Shown piece by piece: positions 6,971 through 16,228 of a DNA stretch of 64,000 nucleotides (the first letter of the stretch is position 1; each line of letters starts with the position of its first letter). This DNA is from Clostridium cuniculi (GTDB lineage Bacteria; Bacillota; Clostridia; Clostridiales; Clostridiaceae). The translations under genes were made by a program, and so were the position numbers. The notes beneath the pieces were generated by a model. The model searched no databases, had not been told where the DNA came from, and saw only the letters and a list, made by a program, of their open reading frames with translations. The stretch covers positions 1 through 64,000 of the forward strand of contig NZ_SMUS01000018.1 of NCBI RefSeq assembly GCF_004353185.1, written 5' to 3'.

Positions 6971-8266
6971 ATGGGATTAAAGAAGAAAATTTCGGCATTA
7001 CTTATATGTGGTGCAATTATTTTAGGAAATGTAAGTACCGCTTACGCTGATGGTGCTAATGTTGTAACTTTAGGGACAAACCTATCTGCTGAACAAAAAC
7101 AAATAGTTTTAGATTACTTTGGAGTAAAAGAAAATGAAGTAGTTATATTAGAAGTAAATAATCAAGAGGAAAGAAAGTATCTAGAGGGAGTTGCTACGGA
7201 AGCACAACTTGGTACAAGAACTTATTCTTGTGCATATGTACAACCAACTTCAAAAGGTAATGGCCTTAATGTTAAAACTGTAAACTTGACTTATGTTACA
7301 TCTTCAATGATAGCAAGTACACTTACAACATGTGGAATTACTGATGCCAACGTAATTGCAATGACTCCATTATCAGGAGGAGTAAGTGGTACTGGAGCTT
7401 TAACTGGAATAATGAAAGCTTTTGAGGATGCTACTGGGGAACCACTTGATGAAACAAAAAAAGAAATTGCATCTGAAGAATTAGTTATAACTGGTGATTT
7501 AGGTGAAGATATTGGACAAGATAAAGCTACTGGTGTAATAAATGATATCAAGACGGAAATAATTAAAAATAATACTCAAGATACTATTCAAATAGCTGAT
7601 ACAATAAATAATGTTACTAATAATTACAATGTTACTTTAACACCTGAACAACAACAGCAATTAGAGAGTCTAATGACTAAAGTTGCAGAGCAAGATTATG
7701 ATTATAAAGAAATGAAAGATGCTCTAAATAGTGTTAAAGATGTTGTTAATGAAAAACTTGACGAAATTGGTGAAAAAGTACCATCAAATTTAATTGATTC
7801 TATAAAAGAATGGTTTACTGGAATTGGCGATTGGTTTAGTGGTTTATTTAATAACAATGAAAAAGATTTAGGTATACTAGAAACAACTAATGATGACCTT
7901 TTAGGTGACAATGTTGTAATTGATGCAACTGATAAAGACGCTATAAAATTACCTACAGTTGAAGAAACTCAAGGATTCTTTGAAAAAATTTGGAATTGGT
8001 TTACTGGTCTATTTAATAATAATTCAGATAATAATGAACCAGAAAATAATGAAAATTCTATAGAACAAGTTGACTCTCCAGTTATAGAAGACTCTGAAAA
8101 TACAGATTCGACTATACCAGTTGACGATAACTCAAATACAGAGGACACTACAAATTCTATAGAAAACAGTATAAATTCTACAGAAGATACAAGCTCTACA
8201 GAAGAAAATATGGACTCTTCTCAAGACCAAAATAATCCAATAGATAGTGAAAATATAAATAACTAA
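6971..8266 (+). CDS. Secreted DUF1002 (YpuA-like) protein with acidic tail
   Basis: 431 residues. A clear signal peptide (Lys-Lys-Lys, hydrophobic core, Ala-Tyr-Ala at about 25-27) is followed by a DUF1002 domain (about 30-260). Its start, Val-Thr-Leu-Gly-Thr-Asn-Leu, and the later Gly-Gly-Val-Ser-Gly-Thr-Gly-Ala-Leu-Thr-Gly are typical of the family. Two related aromatic segments then occur, one containing Trp-Phe-Ser-Gly-Leu-Phe-Asn-Asn-Asn and one Trp-Phe-Thr-Gly-Leu-Phe-Asn-Asn-Asn. The last 90 residues are a Ser/Thr/Asp/Glu/Asn-rich disordered tail. Family function is unknown. AAGGAG lies 6 bases before the ATG, and a strong terminator follows. Confidence 0.85.
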   Translation: MGLKKKISALLICGAIILGNVSTAYADGANVVTLGTNLSAEQKQIVLDYFGVKENEVVILEVNNQEERKYLEGVATEAQLGTRTYSCAYVQPTSKGNGLNVKTVNLTYVTSSMIASTLTTCGITDANVIAMTPLSGGVSGTGALTGIMKAFEDATGEPLDETKKEIASEELVITGDLGEDIGQDKATGVINDIKTEIIKNNTQDTIQIADTINNVTNNYNVTLTPEQQQQLESLMTKVAEQDYDYKEMKDALNSVKDVVNEKLDEIGEKVPSNLIDSIKEWFTGIGDWFSGLFNNNEKDLGILETTNDDLLGDNVVIDATDKDAIKLPTVEETQGFFEKIWNWFTGLFNNNSDNNEPENNENSIEQVDSPVIEDSENTDSTIPVDDNSNTEDTTNSIENSINSTEDTSSTEENMDSSQDQNNPIDSENINN

Positions 8267-8272
8267 AAAATA

Positions 8273-8310
8273 AAAGAACTACTAACATTAAATCTAGTAG
8301 TTCTTTTTTT
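8273..8310. terminator. Bidirectional terminator between converging genes
   Basis: Arms AAAGAACTACTA (8273-8284) and its complement (8295-8306) are followed by T7 on the + strand and a T-rich run on the minus strand. It can end both the DUF1002 gene and the collagen-like gene. Confidence 0.85.
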
Positions 8311-8338
8311 AACTATATTATCTAAATAAATAACATAT

Positions 8339-9700
8339 TTATGATAATCTAACTATTGTTACTGTAGCTGCATTAACTATAACACTCTTAAGATCTTGAG
8401 TTAAATTAGTTAATCTTACAATATAATCATTCTCTGGACTTATTATTACACTAAGTGAAATACTATTATTATTTACATCTCTTGAAATTGATGCTATATG
8501 CCTACTACCTGAAATAAGCATACCATTAGCATTTGTTAATCCAAAAATAACATTTCTAATATCACTATATAATCCACAACCATCCTCATCAGTTGAATAA
8601 GATACTGTATATTTAACAAAATATGACTTATTTCCATCTAATCTTATATCAGTACTATTTCCAACATGATTTATGCTATCCCCTGTAATTTGATCTTCTG
8701 AGAAGCTTACATGATTTCCATATTCTACAGTTTGATTATCTCCTAATTCTCTAAACATTACTGCATAATCACTTATAGTTCCTGATGGTCCTGTAGCACC
8801 TGTAGCACCTGTAGCACCTGTTGCTCCTCTTGGTCCTTGTGGCCCAGTTGCTCCGGTTGCTCCTCTTGGTCCTGTAGCACCGGTTGCTCCAGTTGCTCCT
8901 GTTGCTCCTTGTGGTCCTCTTTCTCCTTGTATACCTTGAATACCTTGAACACCTTGTGGTCCTGTTGGCCCTATTGGTCCTTGTGGTCCTGTTGCTCCTG
9001 TTACTCCCTGTAAACCTCTTTCTCCTTGTATACCTTGTGCCCCTGTTGCTCCAGTTGCTCCTGTAGGCCCTGTTGGTCCTTGAACACCTTGTATACCTTG
9101 AACACCTTGTGGTCCTGTTGGTCCTATTGGTCCTGTTACTCCTTGTGCTCCTGTTGCTCCAGTTGCTCCTGTTGCTCCTGTTGCTCCTCTTTCACCTGCT
9201 GGGCCTTGTGGTCCTGTTGCTCCTGTTGCTCCTCTTGCTCCTGCTGGTCCTTGTGCTCCTGTTGCTCCTGTTGCACCTGTCGCACCTGTTGCTCCTGTTG
9301 CCCCTCTTGCTCCTGCTGCTCCTGTTGCCCCAGTAGCTCCTGTTGCTCCTGTCGCACCTGTTGCTCCTGTTGCCCCTCTTGCTCCTCTTTCTCCTTGTGC
9401 TCCTGTTGCTCCTCTTGGTCCTGTTGCCCCAGTAGCTCCTGTTGCTCCTGGACAACCTCTTGGTCCTCTTGGTCCCCTTGGTCCTCTTGGCCCTCTTGGT
9501 CCAACGCAACAACATTTACATTCATCATCACAACATTCATCATCCCAATATTCTTTAGATGAACATTCCATATTTTCATCTATATCATCTGAAAATAACT
9601 CTTCGTCTTCATATTCATCCATTTTACTTCTATTTAATCTGCTTTTTCTTAATCTATTCCTATTATTAGGATCATTCATTGAGTTATTATAGTAACGCAT
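8339..9700 (-). CDS. Collagen-like (Gly-X-Y)n protein with BclA-type C-terminal domain
   Basis: 453 residues. A charged N-terminal region with a Cys cluster ([10 protein letters not shown]) leads into about 80 uninterrupted Gly-X-Y triplets, mostly Gly-Ala-Thr with Gly-Pro-Arg at the start. A 140-residue globular domain follows, like the trimerising C-terminal domain of exosporium glycoproteins. No signal peptide or sortase motif is present, which fits assembly on the spore surface from the mother cell; that role is inferred. The ATG at 9700 has GGGAGG 5 bases upstream. An in-frame ATG at 9733 has no such site. A 17-residue block (Gly-Pro-Ile-Gly-Pro-Thr-Gly-Pro-Gln) occurs twice inside the repeat. 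Confidence 0.9.
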   Translation of the reverse strand: MRYYNNSMNDPNNRNRLRKSRLNRSKMDEYEDEELFSDDIDENMECSSKEYWDDECCDDECKCCCVGPRGPRGPRGPRGPRGCPGATGATGATGPRGATGAQGERGARGATGATGATGATGATGATGAAGARGATGATGATGATGATGAQGPAGARGATGATGPQGPAGERGATGATGATGATGAQGVTGPIGPTGPQGVQGIQGVQGPTGPTGATGATGAQGIQGERGLQGVTGATGPQGPIGPTGPQGVQGIQGIQGERGPQGATGATGATGATGPRGATGATGPQGPRGATGATGATGATGPSGTISDYAVMFRELGDNQTVEYGNHVSFSEDQITGDSINHVGNSTDIRLDGNKSYFVKYTVSYSTDEDGCGLYSDIRNVIFGLTNANGMLISGSRHIASISRDVNNNSISLSVIISPENDYIVRLTNLTQDLKSVIVNAATVTIVRLS

Positions 9701-9881
9701 TTTATCCTCCCAATTACATACTAAATTTGTCATTTGCTCTGTCTATACTTTCATTTTATGTCGATTTTTTTTTATTGTTACATATTATTTAGATAAAATA
9801 TCTCATAATGTTACATTTAAACTTTATGATATAATATTTAAATAATATATTAAGTATAAATTATTATAAGGAGATATATTT

Positions 9882-10400
9882 ATGAAATTTTATGAAACCA
9901 CTATTAAAGAAACGGAAATATATGCTGGTAACTATTTAAATTTAATGAATGTTCAAGTTGAATTACCTAATGGAAAATTATCTAATAGAGATATAATTAA
10001 ACACCCAGGAGCTTGCGCTATAATTCCCTTTATAAGCGAAAATGAAATTATATTAGTAGAACAATTTAGAAAACCTTTAGAGAGGACTCTTCTTGAGATT
10101 CCAGCAGGAAAACTTAATAAGAATGAATCACCTATAACATGTGCTCATAGAGAGTTGGAAGAGGAAACTGGATATAAAGCTAAAGATATGATTTATCTAG
10201 GAAAAATCGCCACTGCACCTGGCTTTTGTGATGAAATAATTCACTTATTTAAAGCTACTAATTTATATGATGGTACAAAATCATGCGATGAAGATGAGTT
10301 TACAGATATAAAAAAGTTTACATTAGATGAAATGAAATTAATGATAAAAAAAGGCGAAATAATCGATACAAAAACCATCAGTATTCTATCTTATTTATAA
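9882..10400 (+). CDS. nudF: Nudix hydrolase, ADP-ribose pyrophosphatase type
   Basis: 172 residues. A complete Nudix box runs from Gly76 through Glu82 to Arg90-Glu-Leu-Glu-Glu-Glu-Thr-Gly97. The N-terminal layout (Ile-Val/Ile-Glu-Gln-Phe-Arg-Lys-Pro, Leu-Leu-Glu-Ile-Pro-Ala-Gly) is that of NudF/YqkG ADP-sugar pyrophosphatases, which cleave ADP-ribose to AMP and ribose 5-phosphate. AAGGAG lies 8 bases before the ATG, and TATAAT at 9830-9835 is a candidate -10. Monocistronic. Confidence 0.92.
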   Translation: MKFYETTIKETEIYAGNYLNLMNVQVELPNGKLSNRDIIKHPGACAIIPFISENEIILVEQFRKPLERTLLEIPAGKLNKNESPITCAHRELEEETGYKAKDMIYLGKIATAPGFCDEIIHLFKATNLYDGTKSCDEDEFTDIKKFTLDEMKLMIKKGEIIDTKTISILSYL

Positions 10401-10415
10401 TCTATAAATAAGATA

Positions 10416-10458
10416 CGCAGTAATAATAAAAGTATTTAATCCTCTTATTATTACTGCG
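10416..10458. terminator. Long hairpin between converging genes
   Basis: Fourteen-base arms 10416-10429 and 10445-10458 pair perfectly. Flanks are AT-rich but lack a strong T-run on either strand, so it is a terminator candidate for both the Nudix gene and the DHHW gene. Confidence 0.55.
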
Positions 10459-10463
10459 CAAAT

Positions 10464-11567
10464 TTAATATTTAAGCCTTAATATGTTATTCTCTGTAGCT
10501 AAATTTATAAAATTATATACAATTAAAATATCTTCAAAATCATTTTCTTCTAAATAACCAGTTAATTTACTACTAAAATGTCTTAAATCTATAACATGGA
10601 CCTCTTCATAATTTTGAGTCAAAAATGGAACTAATGAATTTCCAAATGAATCTTTTATAACTAATATTTTTTTATTATTTTTAATATCTTTATTCTTTAT
10701 TATAGTTAATGGATTATTTCCATATAAAAATAACGAATACTTATCTCTTAAAGACTCTTTCGAATAATCATATATAGAATCATATACTTTATCTCCCACT
10801 ATTTCCATTGTTAAATTATTAAAATCATAATAAGTCATAATATCTGCCTTAATATTAAATGGTTTTGCTTTCGAATAATATGTTCCATAAAAATTAGGCA
10901 ATTCTACTTCTTGAAAATTCTCAAAATCAACTCTATTTCCCTTAATTGAATCAATAAACTTACAATAAGCTAAATAAGCTCCATATGTTGTCCAGTGATG
11001 ATCTGTTTTATAATAAATATAACTATTTTTATTATCTAATAATTCTTTCATTATATCTATATTGTTAGTAAAAGATGAAAAATCATATATTTCATTAATT
11101 ATTTCTTCTTGCATAATTATAGGTGAACCCTTTGGTAAATTTTCTTTATATATTTCATATGAGTTTGGTACAATCATTAATGAAACTTTATCATGATACT
11201 TTTCTGCAAAATTATTTATAACTTTAACGTTGCTTTTTAATTTTTCCTCATTTAAAGAATTAAATTTTTCAAATAGTTCTCCATTACTCCCATATATTAT
11301 TCCATTATTCTCAATTTTACCTAAAATATATTCATTAATTGATTTTAAGCTTATCCATTTATCTCTTAGCGGAAATTGATCATTAATATACTCCTCATAA
11401 TCTTCTTGAAAACTTCCATCTAAAAATTTTTTTATTGAAAATGTAACACTTGTTTTTAAATTTCTATTTTCTAATTCTGAAAACTTTTTATCATTTTTAA
11501 TTAAACTAACTATTGTCAATACTATAACTACTATAATAAAAGAATATAACAAATAATTTTTTTTCAT
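10464..11567 (-). CDS. DHHW-family (AlgX/AlgJ-like) protein
   Basis: 367 residues with one N-terminal membrane anchor (about residues 5-22) and an extracytoplasmic SGNH-like domain. The Asp-His-His-Trp motif that names the family occurs in Lys-Thr-Asp-His-His-Trp-Thr. A Ser within Val-Ile-Lys-Asp-Ser-Phe-Gly-Asn-Ser supplies the catalytic Ser of the SGNH fold. It lies 14 bases downstream of an MBOAT acyltransferase, the standard partner; together they move acyl groups across the membrane onto a polysaccharide. The polymer is not identifiable here. Confidence 0.85.
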   Translation of the reverse strand: MKKNYLLYSFIIVVIVLTIVSLIKNDKKFSELENRNLKTSVTFSIKKFLDGSFQEDYEEYINDQFPLRDKWISLKSINEYILGKIENNGIIYGSNGELFEKFNSLNEEKLKSNVKVINNFAEKYHDKVSLMIVPNSYEIYKENLPKGSPIIMQEEIINEIYDFSSFTNNIDIMKELLDNKNSYIYYKTDHHWTTYGAYLAYCKFIDSIKGNRVDFENFQEVELPNFYGTYYSKAKPFNIKADIMTYYDFNNLTMEIVGDKVYDSIYDYSKESLRDKYSLFLYGNNPLTIIKNKDIKNNKKILVIKDSFGNSLVPFLTQNYEEVHVIDLRHFSSKLTGYLEENDFEDILIVYNFINLATENNILRLKY

Positions 11568-11581
11568 ATAATCACCATCCC

Positions 11582-12958
11582 TTAAAATCTAAAATATAAA
11601 AATGGATTATATGTAGCATCAACTAAATAAGCTATACTTATCAGAAATATAACCATTAAAATAACCGTCTTTAAGATGTCACTCTTAATAAGCTTATTAT
11701 ATATATTTTTTACCATAGGAGTTGAAAGTACTGTTGCAATTATAAAAGTAATCCCGTAATTTCTCACATAATATATCCATTGACTATTTTTACTTATGCT
11801 AAACATTTCTTTCAATAATATTTTTAGTTGCTCTAAATCAACTACTGCAAATATTGCCCATCCAAGCAATATAAAAAATATTGAATATATATGTGAAATT
11901 ATTTTATGATTTTTTAAAAACTTTAATAAAACTGCTTTCTCTATACTAATTAAAATAAAGAAGTATAATCCCCACAGTATAAAATTGTAACTAGCTCCAT
12001 GCCAAAATCCAGTTAAAAACCATACTATAAAAAGATTTATATATAGTCTTAATCTTCCTACTCTGTTTCCTCCTAAAGGTATATATACATACTCTTTAAA
12101 CCAAGTTCCTAATGTAATATGCCATCTTCTCCAAAATTCAGTTATACTCTTTGATATGTATGGATAATTAAAATTTCTTGGAAAGTTAAATCCTAATATC
12201 TTACCAAGCCCTATTGCCATTAGTGAATATCCACTAAAATCAAAATATATTTGAAGTGCAAATGCTAAAACAGACATCCATGCTATTATTGTTCCTACTC
12301 CTCCAAAGCCTCTTCCTTCAATTTCAGACCAAAATGCACCTATGTTATTTGCTATAAGCACCTTACTTCCTAATCCAATTATAAATAACTCTATTCCATC
12401 TTGAATTTGTATTATATCTATCTTTCTATGTTTTAAATCAAGATTTATATCTGTATATTTAACTATGGGGCCTGCAATAAGTTGTGGAAATAAACATACA
12501 AATGCTCCAAAATTAATAATATTTTTTTCTGCCTTAACTTTCCCTAAAAATACGTCTATAGTATATGACATAGTTTGAAATGTATAAAAACTAATACCTA
12601 ATGGTAATGTTATATTTACATATTTTAGAGATATTCCTAAAATATTATTTACATTTTCTATAAAAAAGTTAAAATACTTAAAGAAAAATAACATTCCTAA
12701 ATTAAATATCATTGATATAGATAAAAGCAGTATACATATCTTTTTATTATTTCTACTTTTCTCTATTCCTCTACTAACCAAGTAATCTACAACTATTGAT
12801 GCTACCATTATCAAAAAGTACTTAGGTTCACCCCAAGAATAAAATATTAAACTTACAAGCAGCAAGGTTAAATTTTTAAATTTAGTTGGAGTTAAAAAAT
12901 ATAAAATCATTGCTATAGGCAAAAATCTAAATATAAATAAAATACTACTAAAAACCAT
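11582..12958 (-). CDS. MBOAT-family O-acyltransferase (AlgI/DltB-like)
   Basis: 458 residues, about ten hydrophobic segments. The family core is intact: Phe-Trp-Arg-Arg-Trp-His-Ile-Thr-Leu, Tyr-Ile-Pro-Leu-Gly-Gly-Asn-Arg and Thr-Gly-Phe-Trp-His-Gly-Ala-Ser, the last carrying the invariant His. First gene of a two-gene operon with the DHHW protein. The ribosome binding site before the ATG at 12958 is weak (GAAAGAGAG). The role is transfer of an acyl group from a cytoplasmic donor to the outside; the acceptor is unknown. Confidence 0.9.
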   Translation of the reverse strand: MVFSSILFIFRFLPIAMILYFLTPTKFKNLTLLLVSLIFYSWGEPKYFLIMVASIVVDYLVSRGIEKSRNNKKICILLLSISMIFNLGMLFFFKYFNFFIENVNNILGISLKYVNITLPLGISFYTFQTMSYTIDVFLGKVKAEKNIINFGAFVCLFPQLIAGPIVKYTDINLDLKHRKIDIIQIQDGIELFIIGLGSKVLIANNIGAFWSEIEGRGFGGVGTIIAWMSVLAFALQIYFDFSGYSLMAIGLGKILGFNFPRNFNYPYISKSITEFWRRWHITLGTWFKEYVYIPLGGNRVGRLRLYINLFIVWFLTGFWHGASYNFILWGLYFFILISIEKAVLLKFLKNHKIISHIYSIFFILLGWAIFAVVDLEQLKILLKEMFSISKNSQWIYYVRNYGITFIIATVLSTPMVKNIYNKLIKSDILKTVILMVIFLISIAYLVDATYNPFLYFRF

Positions 12959-13296
12959 TTTTTCTCTCTTTCATCCGCCTCTTATTTTCCAATATTTTCA
13001 TTAACCTCAGAGGCATTTTTTTAATATTTTTCTCTTATTAATTAGACTGTATTCCCTATGAATTTGTTCCTTATGCCATTTTTAAATATACATTCTGTAA
13101 ATATATGTATTAACCTCAGAGGAAGTTTGTCTCTTTCTAACATGATATTTCCCTAAAAAACTTTATACAATTATAGGATTATATTAAAAAAGTAATTATA
13201 TGTCCCAAAAGAAATTTATATAAACTTCTATAGGAATTATAATTACTTCTTTTATTTATATCTTCTATTAAAAGAATTAACCTTACTATGCTTAAT
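12959..13296. other. Intergenic stretch with a 14-bp direct repeat
   Basis: No gene is visible. The 14-base string ATTAACCTCAGAGG occurs at 13000-13013 and again at 13109-13122. Each copy contains the small inverted repeat CCTC-T-GAGG when read on the minus strand. The left part would be the leader of the MBOAT/DHHW operon; the right part holds the terminator of the glycosyltransferase gene. Confidence 0.6.
13185..13247 (-). terminator. Terminator of the glycosyltransferase gene
   Basis: Ten-base outer arms 13191-13200 and 13238-13247 pair, and an inner AGAAG...CTTCT stem extends the structure. On the minus strand it is followed by TTTTTAATAT. Confidence 0.65.
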
Positions 13297-14442
13297 CTAT
13301 AGATATTTAGTATAATCACTTAATTTTAATGGATACTCTAATTTAGGTGGTTCTATCTTTAATTCTTTAAAATCTCTTTCGAATACACCTCTATTATATA
13401 AAATCTTTTCTGCTTCTCCGTTAAATGTTGATGCTAATTCATTAAAAAAATATGCACATTTTATTTTTCCTAGATTATAATAACAAACACATAATTGCAA
13501 GCTTGGTATCCATGTATAATAATCACTATTTGAAAGAGCCATATTATAACTATCAGGTCTTGAGTCTAATGCTACTCTATACCAAAATGCTGCCTGCTTA
13601 AAATTTTGTTTTTCCATATAATAATTTCCTAAACTACAAGCTACTTCAGCTGTTGGAGTATCTATCTTAAAGGACTCAAATGCAATATCAGGTATTCTCT
13701 CCTTATTATCTATTATATTTAATGCATTTATAATCCTTAAATATGCTCCCTTTACATCCTCTATCCAACCTTGCTTAGTGTCTATAAACTTTCTATATTG
13801 TTTTATAGCTTCATTATAATATTTATTATCAAATAATTCATTAGCATAATAATACATATCCCTAGGAGTAAACTTCTCGTTGTTTTTTTCCATATTCTTG
13901 AATATTTGAAGATTTCTATCTGTATATTCTTTAACCTTTCCATGCTCAATAGCAAAATTCCCCTCAAGTCCTTTTCCATAAACCTCTAAATATTCATGAA
14001 CATTTCCTATCCAAACAAATCCACATTTTCTTCTAACTATTCTATTTCTTCTTAATGATGTAGTTACCTTACCATCATTACTTCTAGCTAGTATATATTC
14101 TGCGCTAACATAGTCATAACTATCATCCATATTTTCTAAAAGTGATTCTATTTTTTTAATATCGTCATCATTAATATAATCGTCACCATCTAACCACATT
14201 ATATAATCGCTAGTTGCTTTACTAAATGCAAAATTTCTTGCTGCTGAAAAATCATTTATCCATTTAAAATCATATATTTTAGAATTAAATTTTGATGCAA
14301 TTTCCTTTGTTTCATCCTTAGATCCTGTATCTACTATTATAATTTCACTTATAAATGATTTTACTGAGTTTAAGCATCTCCAAAGAGTTTTTGCTTCATC
14401 TTTTACAATCATACATAAGCTTAAAGAAACTTTTCTCTTCAT
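13297..14442 (-). CDS. Family 2 glycosyltransferase with TPR-like C-terminal half
   Basis: 381 residues. A GT-A domain occupies about residues 5-120, with Leu-Cys-Met-Ile-Val-Lys-Asp-Glu at the start, Ile-Val-Asp-Thr-Gly-Ser, and the metal motif Trp-Leu-Asp-Gly-Asp-Asp. The rest is helical and repeat-like (Tyr-Tyr-Asn-Glu-Ala-Ile-Lys-Gln-Tyr-Arg), as in the clostridial GT2-TPR proteins. No membrane segment, so it acts in the cytoplasm on a sugar-nucleotide donor; the acceptor is unknown. AAGGAG precedes the ATG. Confidence 0.88.
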   Translation of the reverse strand: MKRKVSLSLCMIVKDEAKTLWRCLNSVKSFISEIIIVDTGSKDETKEIASKFNSKIYDFKWINDFSAARNFAFSKATSDYIMWLDGDDYINDDDIKKIESLLENMDDSYDYVSAEYILARSNDGKVTTSLRRNRIVRRKCGFVWIGNVHEYLEVYGKGLEGNFAIEHGKVKEYTDRNLQIFKNMEKNNEKFTPRDMYYYANELFDNKYYNEAIKQYRKFIDTKQGWIEDVKGAYLRIINALNIIDNKERIPDIAFESFKIDTPTAEVACSLGNYYMEKQNFKQAAFWYRVALDSRPDSYNMALSNSDYYTWIPSLQLCVCYYNLGKIKCAYFFNELASTFNGEAEKILYNRGVFERDFKELKIEPPKLEYPLKLSDYTKYL

Positions 14443-14470
14443 GTATCTCCTTCATTAAAATAAAAATTAA

Positions 14471-14510
14471 TGCACATATTATAATAAGAAACCTTATTAT
14501 AATATGTGCA
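14471..14510 (-). terminator. 18-bp perfect hairpin terminator
   Basis: Arms 14471-14488 and 14493-14510 pair over 18 bases with a 4-base loop. The minus strand continues into a T-rich run (TTAATTTTTATTTTA). It ends the DUF1461 gene. Confidence 0.85.
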
Positions 14511-14525
14511 TTGCTATCTAATTAT

Positions 14526-15218
14526 TTAATACTTATATTTTTTCTCGCTAATGATTTTTTGCTTTATAACCTTAATGACTATACATACTATTATAATTAT
14601 TCCTAGTATTACAGCTCCATATATCATAAATAAATCTTCAGGTAATGCATTTATTATAGGATCCATATTCTCATCAAATATCCAATAATCATTTTTAAAA
14701 AATATTTTATGAAATATTATAAAAGCTTTTGAAAAATCTATAATATATGCTGATACTAATACTATAAAAAACACAATTAAAATGTTTGACCCAGAATTAA
14801 GATTAATTATAATTTTTCTCATGAAATATTTGTTATTCTTAACTTTACAAACAATAGCATAAACTAAATTAACTATTATAAAAATTAAAGCTATAATAAT
14901 TAGCGAAATAAAAATTCTTTTAACTTCATAAAAATGTATCTCACCATAAGGACTCATAGCAAAATTTTTAAATTTCAATGATTTTATAAATGGATTCTGA
15001 AGATAATTTATTAAACCACTATAATCACTCATTAAATTTTCTCTTGAAACTCCAGTAATATTAACCAAATCATATTTATCTATAATAAACTTATATATGA
15101 ACCTAAGATTCAATGATATTATTGTGGCAATTGATATAATTGATATTGCAGTAAATATACTCCTTAATATTCTAAAAATAATATTAAAATATACTTTATC
15201 CCCACTATTTTTTCCCAT
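14526..15218 (-). CDS. DUF1461 (TIGR01906-type) integral membrane protein
   Basis: 230 residues with four hydrophobic segments (about 17-40, 105-130, 145-165 and 195-220). The family signature is present: His-Phe-Tyr-Glu-Val-Lys before segment 2, then Phe-His-Lys-Ile-Phe-Phe-Lys-Asn-Asp-Tyr-Trp and Leu-Pro-Glu-Asp-Leu-Phe. Related genes include Lit-type lipoprotein intramolecular acyltransferases, but the catalytic activity of this subgroup is not established. GGAGG precedes the ATG. Confidence 0.75.
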   Translation of the reverse strand: MGKNSGDKVYFNIIFRILRSIFTAISIISIATIISLNLRFIYKFIIDKYDLVNITGVSRENLMSDYSGLINYLQNPFIKSLKFKNFAMSPYGEIHFYEVKRIFISLIIIALIFIIVNLVYAIVCKVKNNKYFMRKIIINLNSGSNILIVFFIVLVSAYIIDFSKAFIIFHKIFFKNDYWIFDENMDPIINALPEDLFMIYGAVILGIIIIVCIVIKVIKQKIISEKKYKY

Positions 15219-15289
15219 AACTCCTCCTTTGAACTTATATTAATTTTAACATATTTATACTTATTTGTAATATAATTTATTATGTAAAT

Positions 15290-15330
15290 AAAAAAATAGC
15301 AACTTTATATATGTTAAAGTTGCTATTTTT
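15290..15330. terminator. Bidirectional terminator
   Basis: Twelve-base arms 15296-15307 and 15315-15326 pair perfectly with T-runs on both strands. It serves the minus-strand gene that ends at 15350. Confidence 0.8.
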
Positions 15331-15349
15331 ATACTTAATAAATATTTAT

Positions 15350-16114
15350 TTACTTTATACTTTCTAAAAAACATTTATCCTTAACTCTTTTATCTCTATT
15401 ATCAAAAGGATTATTTATAAGAGCCTTACAATATAAGCTTGGATAATTTCTGCTTAAATACTTCATATATTCAGCCCATTCTATTGTTAAATACTTATAT
15501 ACAGCCATTAAATCTTTTTCTATATGTTTTATTTCATATTCTTCAATTTCTTCACAATATCTTGTATCCAATTCTTCTTTTAGATGCATTATAGTCATTA
15601 ACATTTCTGTAAATGTCTCATGCTCTAATAAATTCCCATTAGAAATTAAATTAATAAGTAAATCCCTATTATCATCTAATCTATTTCTTATATCCTTTAA
15701 ATTTATCTTATCTATATTTATTTCATAATCATATTGAAGAATATCCTCATGTAATTTTGCAAAAGATTTGTCACACCATGTATCAGCAGTTATAGTTCTA
15801 TGATTAGCCATAACCCCATGTGCATCTCCCTTTACTATATCAGATAATAGTTTTGTTCCAAGTTCAGTATAAAATAATCCTATAAGCATATTCAGTTTTT
15901 CTAATAAATGTTCCTTTTCTCTTCTTTCAAGCATTTTATCTATTACTATAGTAGTAAAAAATACTTCCAATGGAATAAATGCTATATCTGCAACTAAGAA
16001 TATCATGGTATGATGTACATCCTTAAAAATTAAAACATGTACATAATGTAAAATTACAGACAATAATACAAGTCCAATACCTATTAAAATCGTTTCTTTT
16101 GTTCTTTTCTTCAA
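15350..16114 (-). CDS. Unknown two-TM protein with long cytoplasmic helical domain
   Basis: I recognise this only as a conserved bacterial hypothetical. Of 254 residues, the first 65 form two membrane segments joined by Lys-Asp-Val-His-His. The second runs into an amphipathic Glu/Arg/Lys-rich helix. The remainder is soluble, helical and rich in Asp/Glu/Leu, with no catalytic motif I can name. The start is TTG at 16114, 6 bases after GGAGGAA. Monocistronic, with its own terminator. Confidence 0.7.
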   Translation of the reverse strand: MKKRTKETILIGIGLVLLSVILHYVHVLIFKDVHHTMIFLVADIAFIPLEVFFTTIVIDKMLERREKEHLLEKLNMLIGLFYTELGTKLLSDIVKGDAHGVMANHRTITADTWCDKSFAKLHEDILQYDYEINIDKINLKDIRNRLDDNRDLLINLISNGNLLEHETFTEMLMTIMHLKEELDTRYCEEIEEYEIKHIEKDLMAVYKYLTIEWAEYMKYLSRNYPSLYCKALINNPFDNRDKRVKDKCFLESIK

Positions 16115-16228
16115 ATTTTTCCTCCTTCTTAATTTATATAATCTTTTGTTTTTATTAAACTATTTTACTAATGTTTTATAGTATATCAGCTTGTTTTACT
16201 ATAGTAAAGACTTGTATATTTAAGTTAA

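Noticed and set aside
8760-9490. Possible CRISPR-like or minisatellite array
   Set aside because: The repeats are 9-base multiples that encode Gly-Ala-Thr and Gly-Pro-x triplets in frame; no spacers of constant size and no cas genes.
8884-9579. Several long open frames on both strands rich in Cys/Ser, Leu/Val or Gln/Glu
   Set aside because: They are translations of the Gly-X-Y repeat in other frames. Low-complexity codon repeats stay open in all frames; none has a ribosome binding site or promoter.
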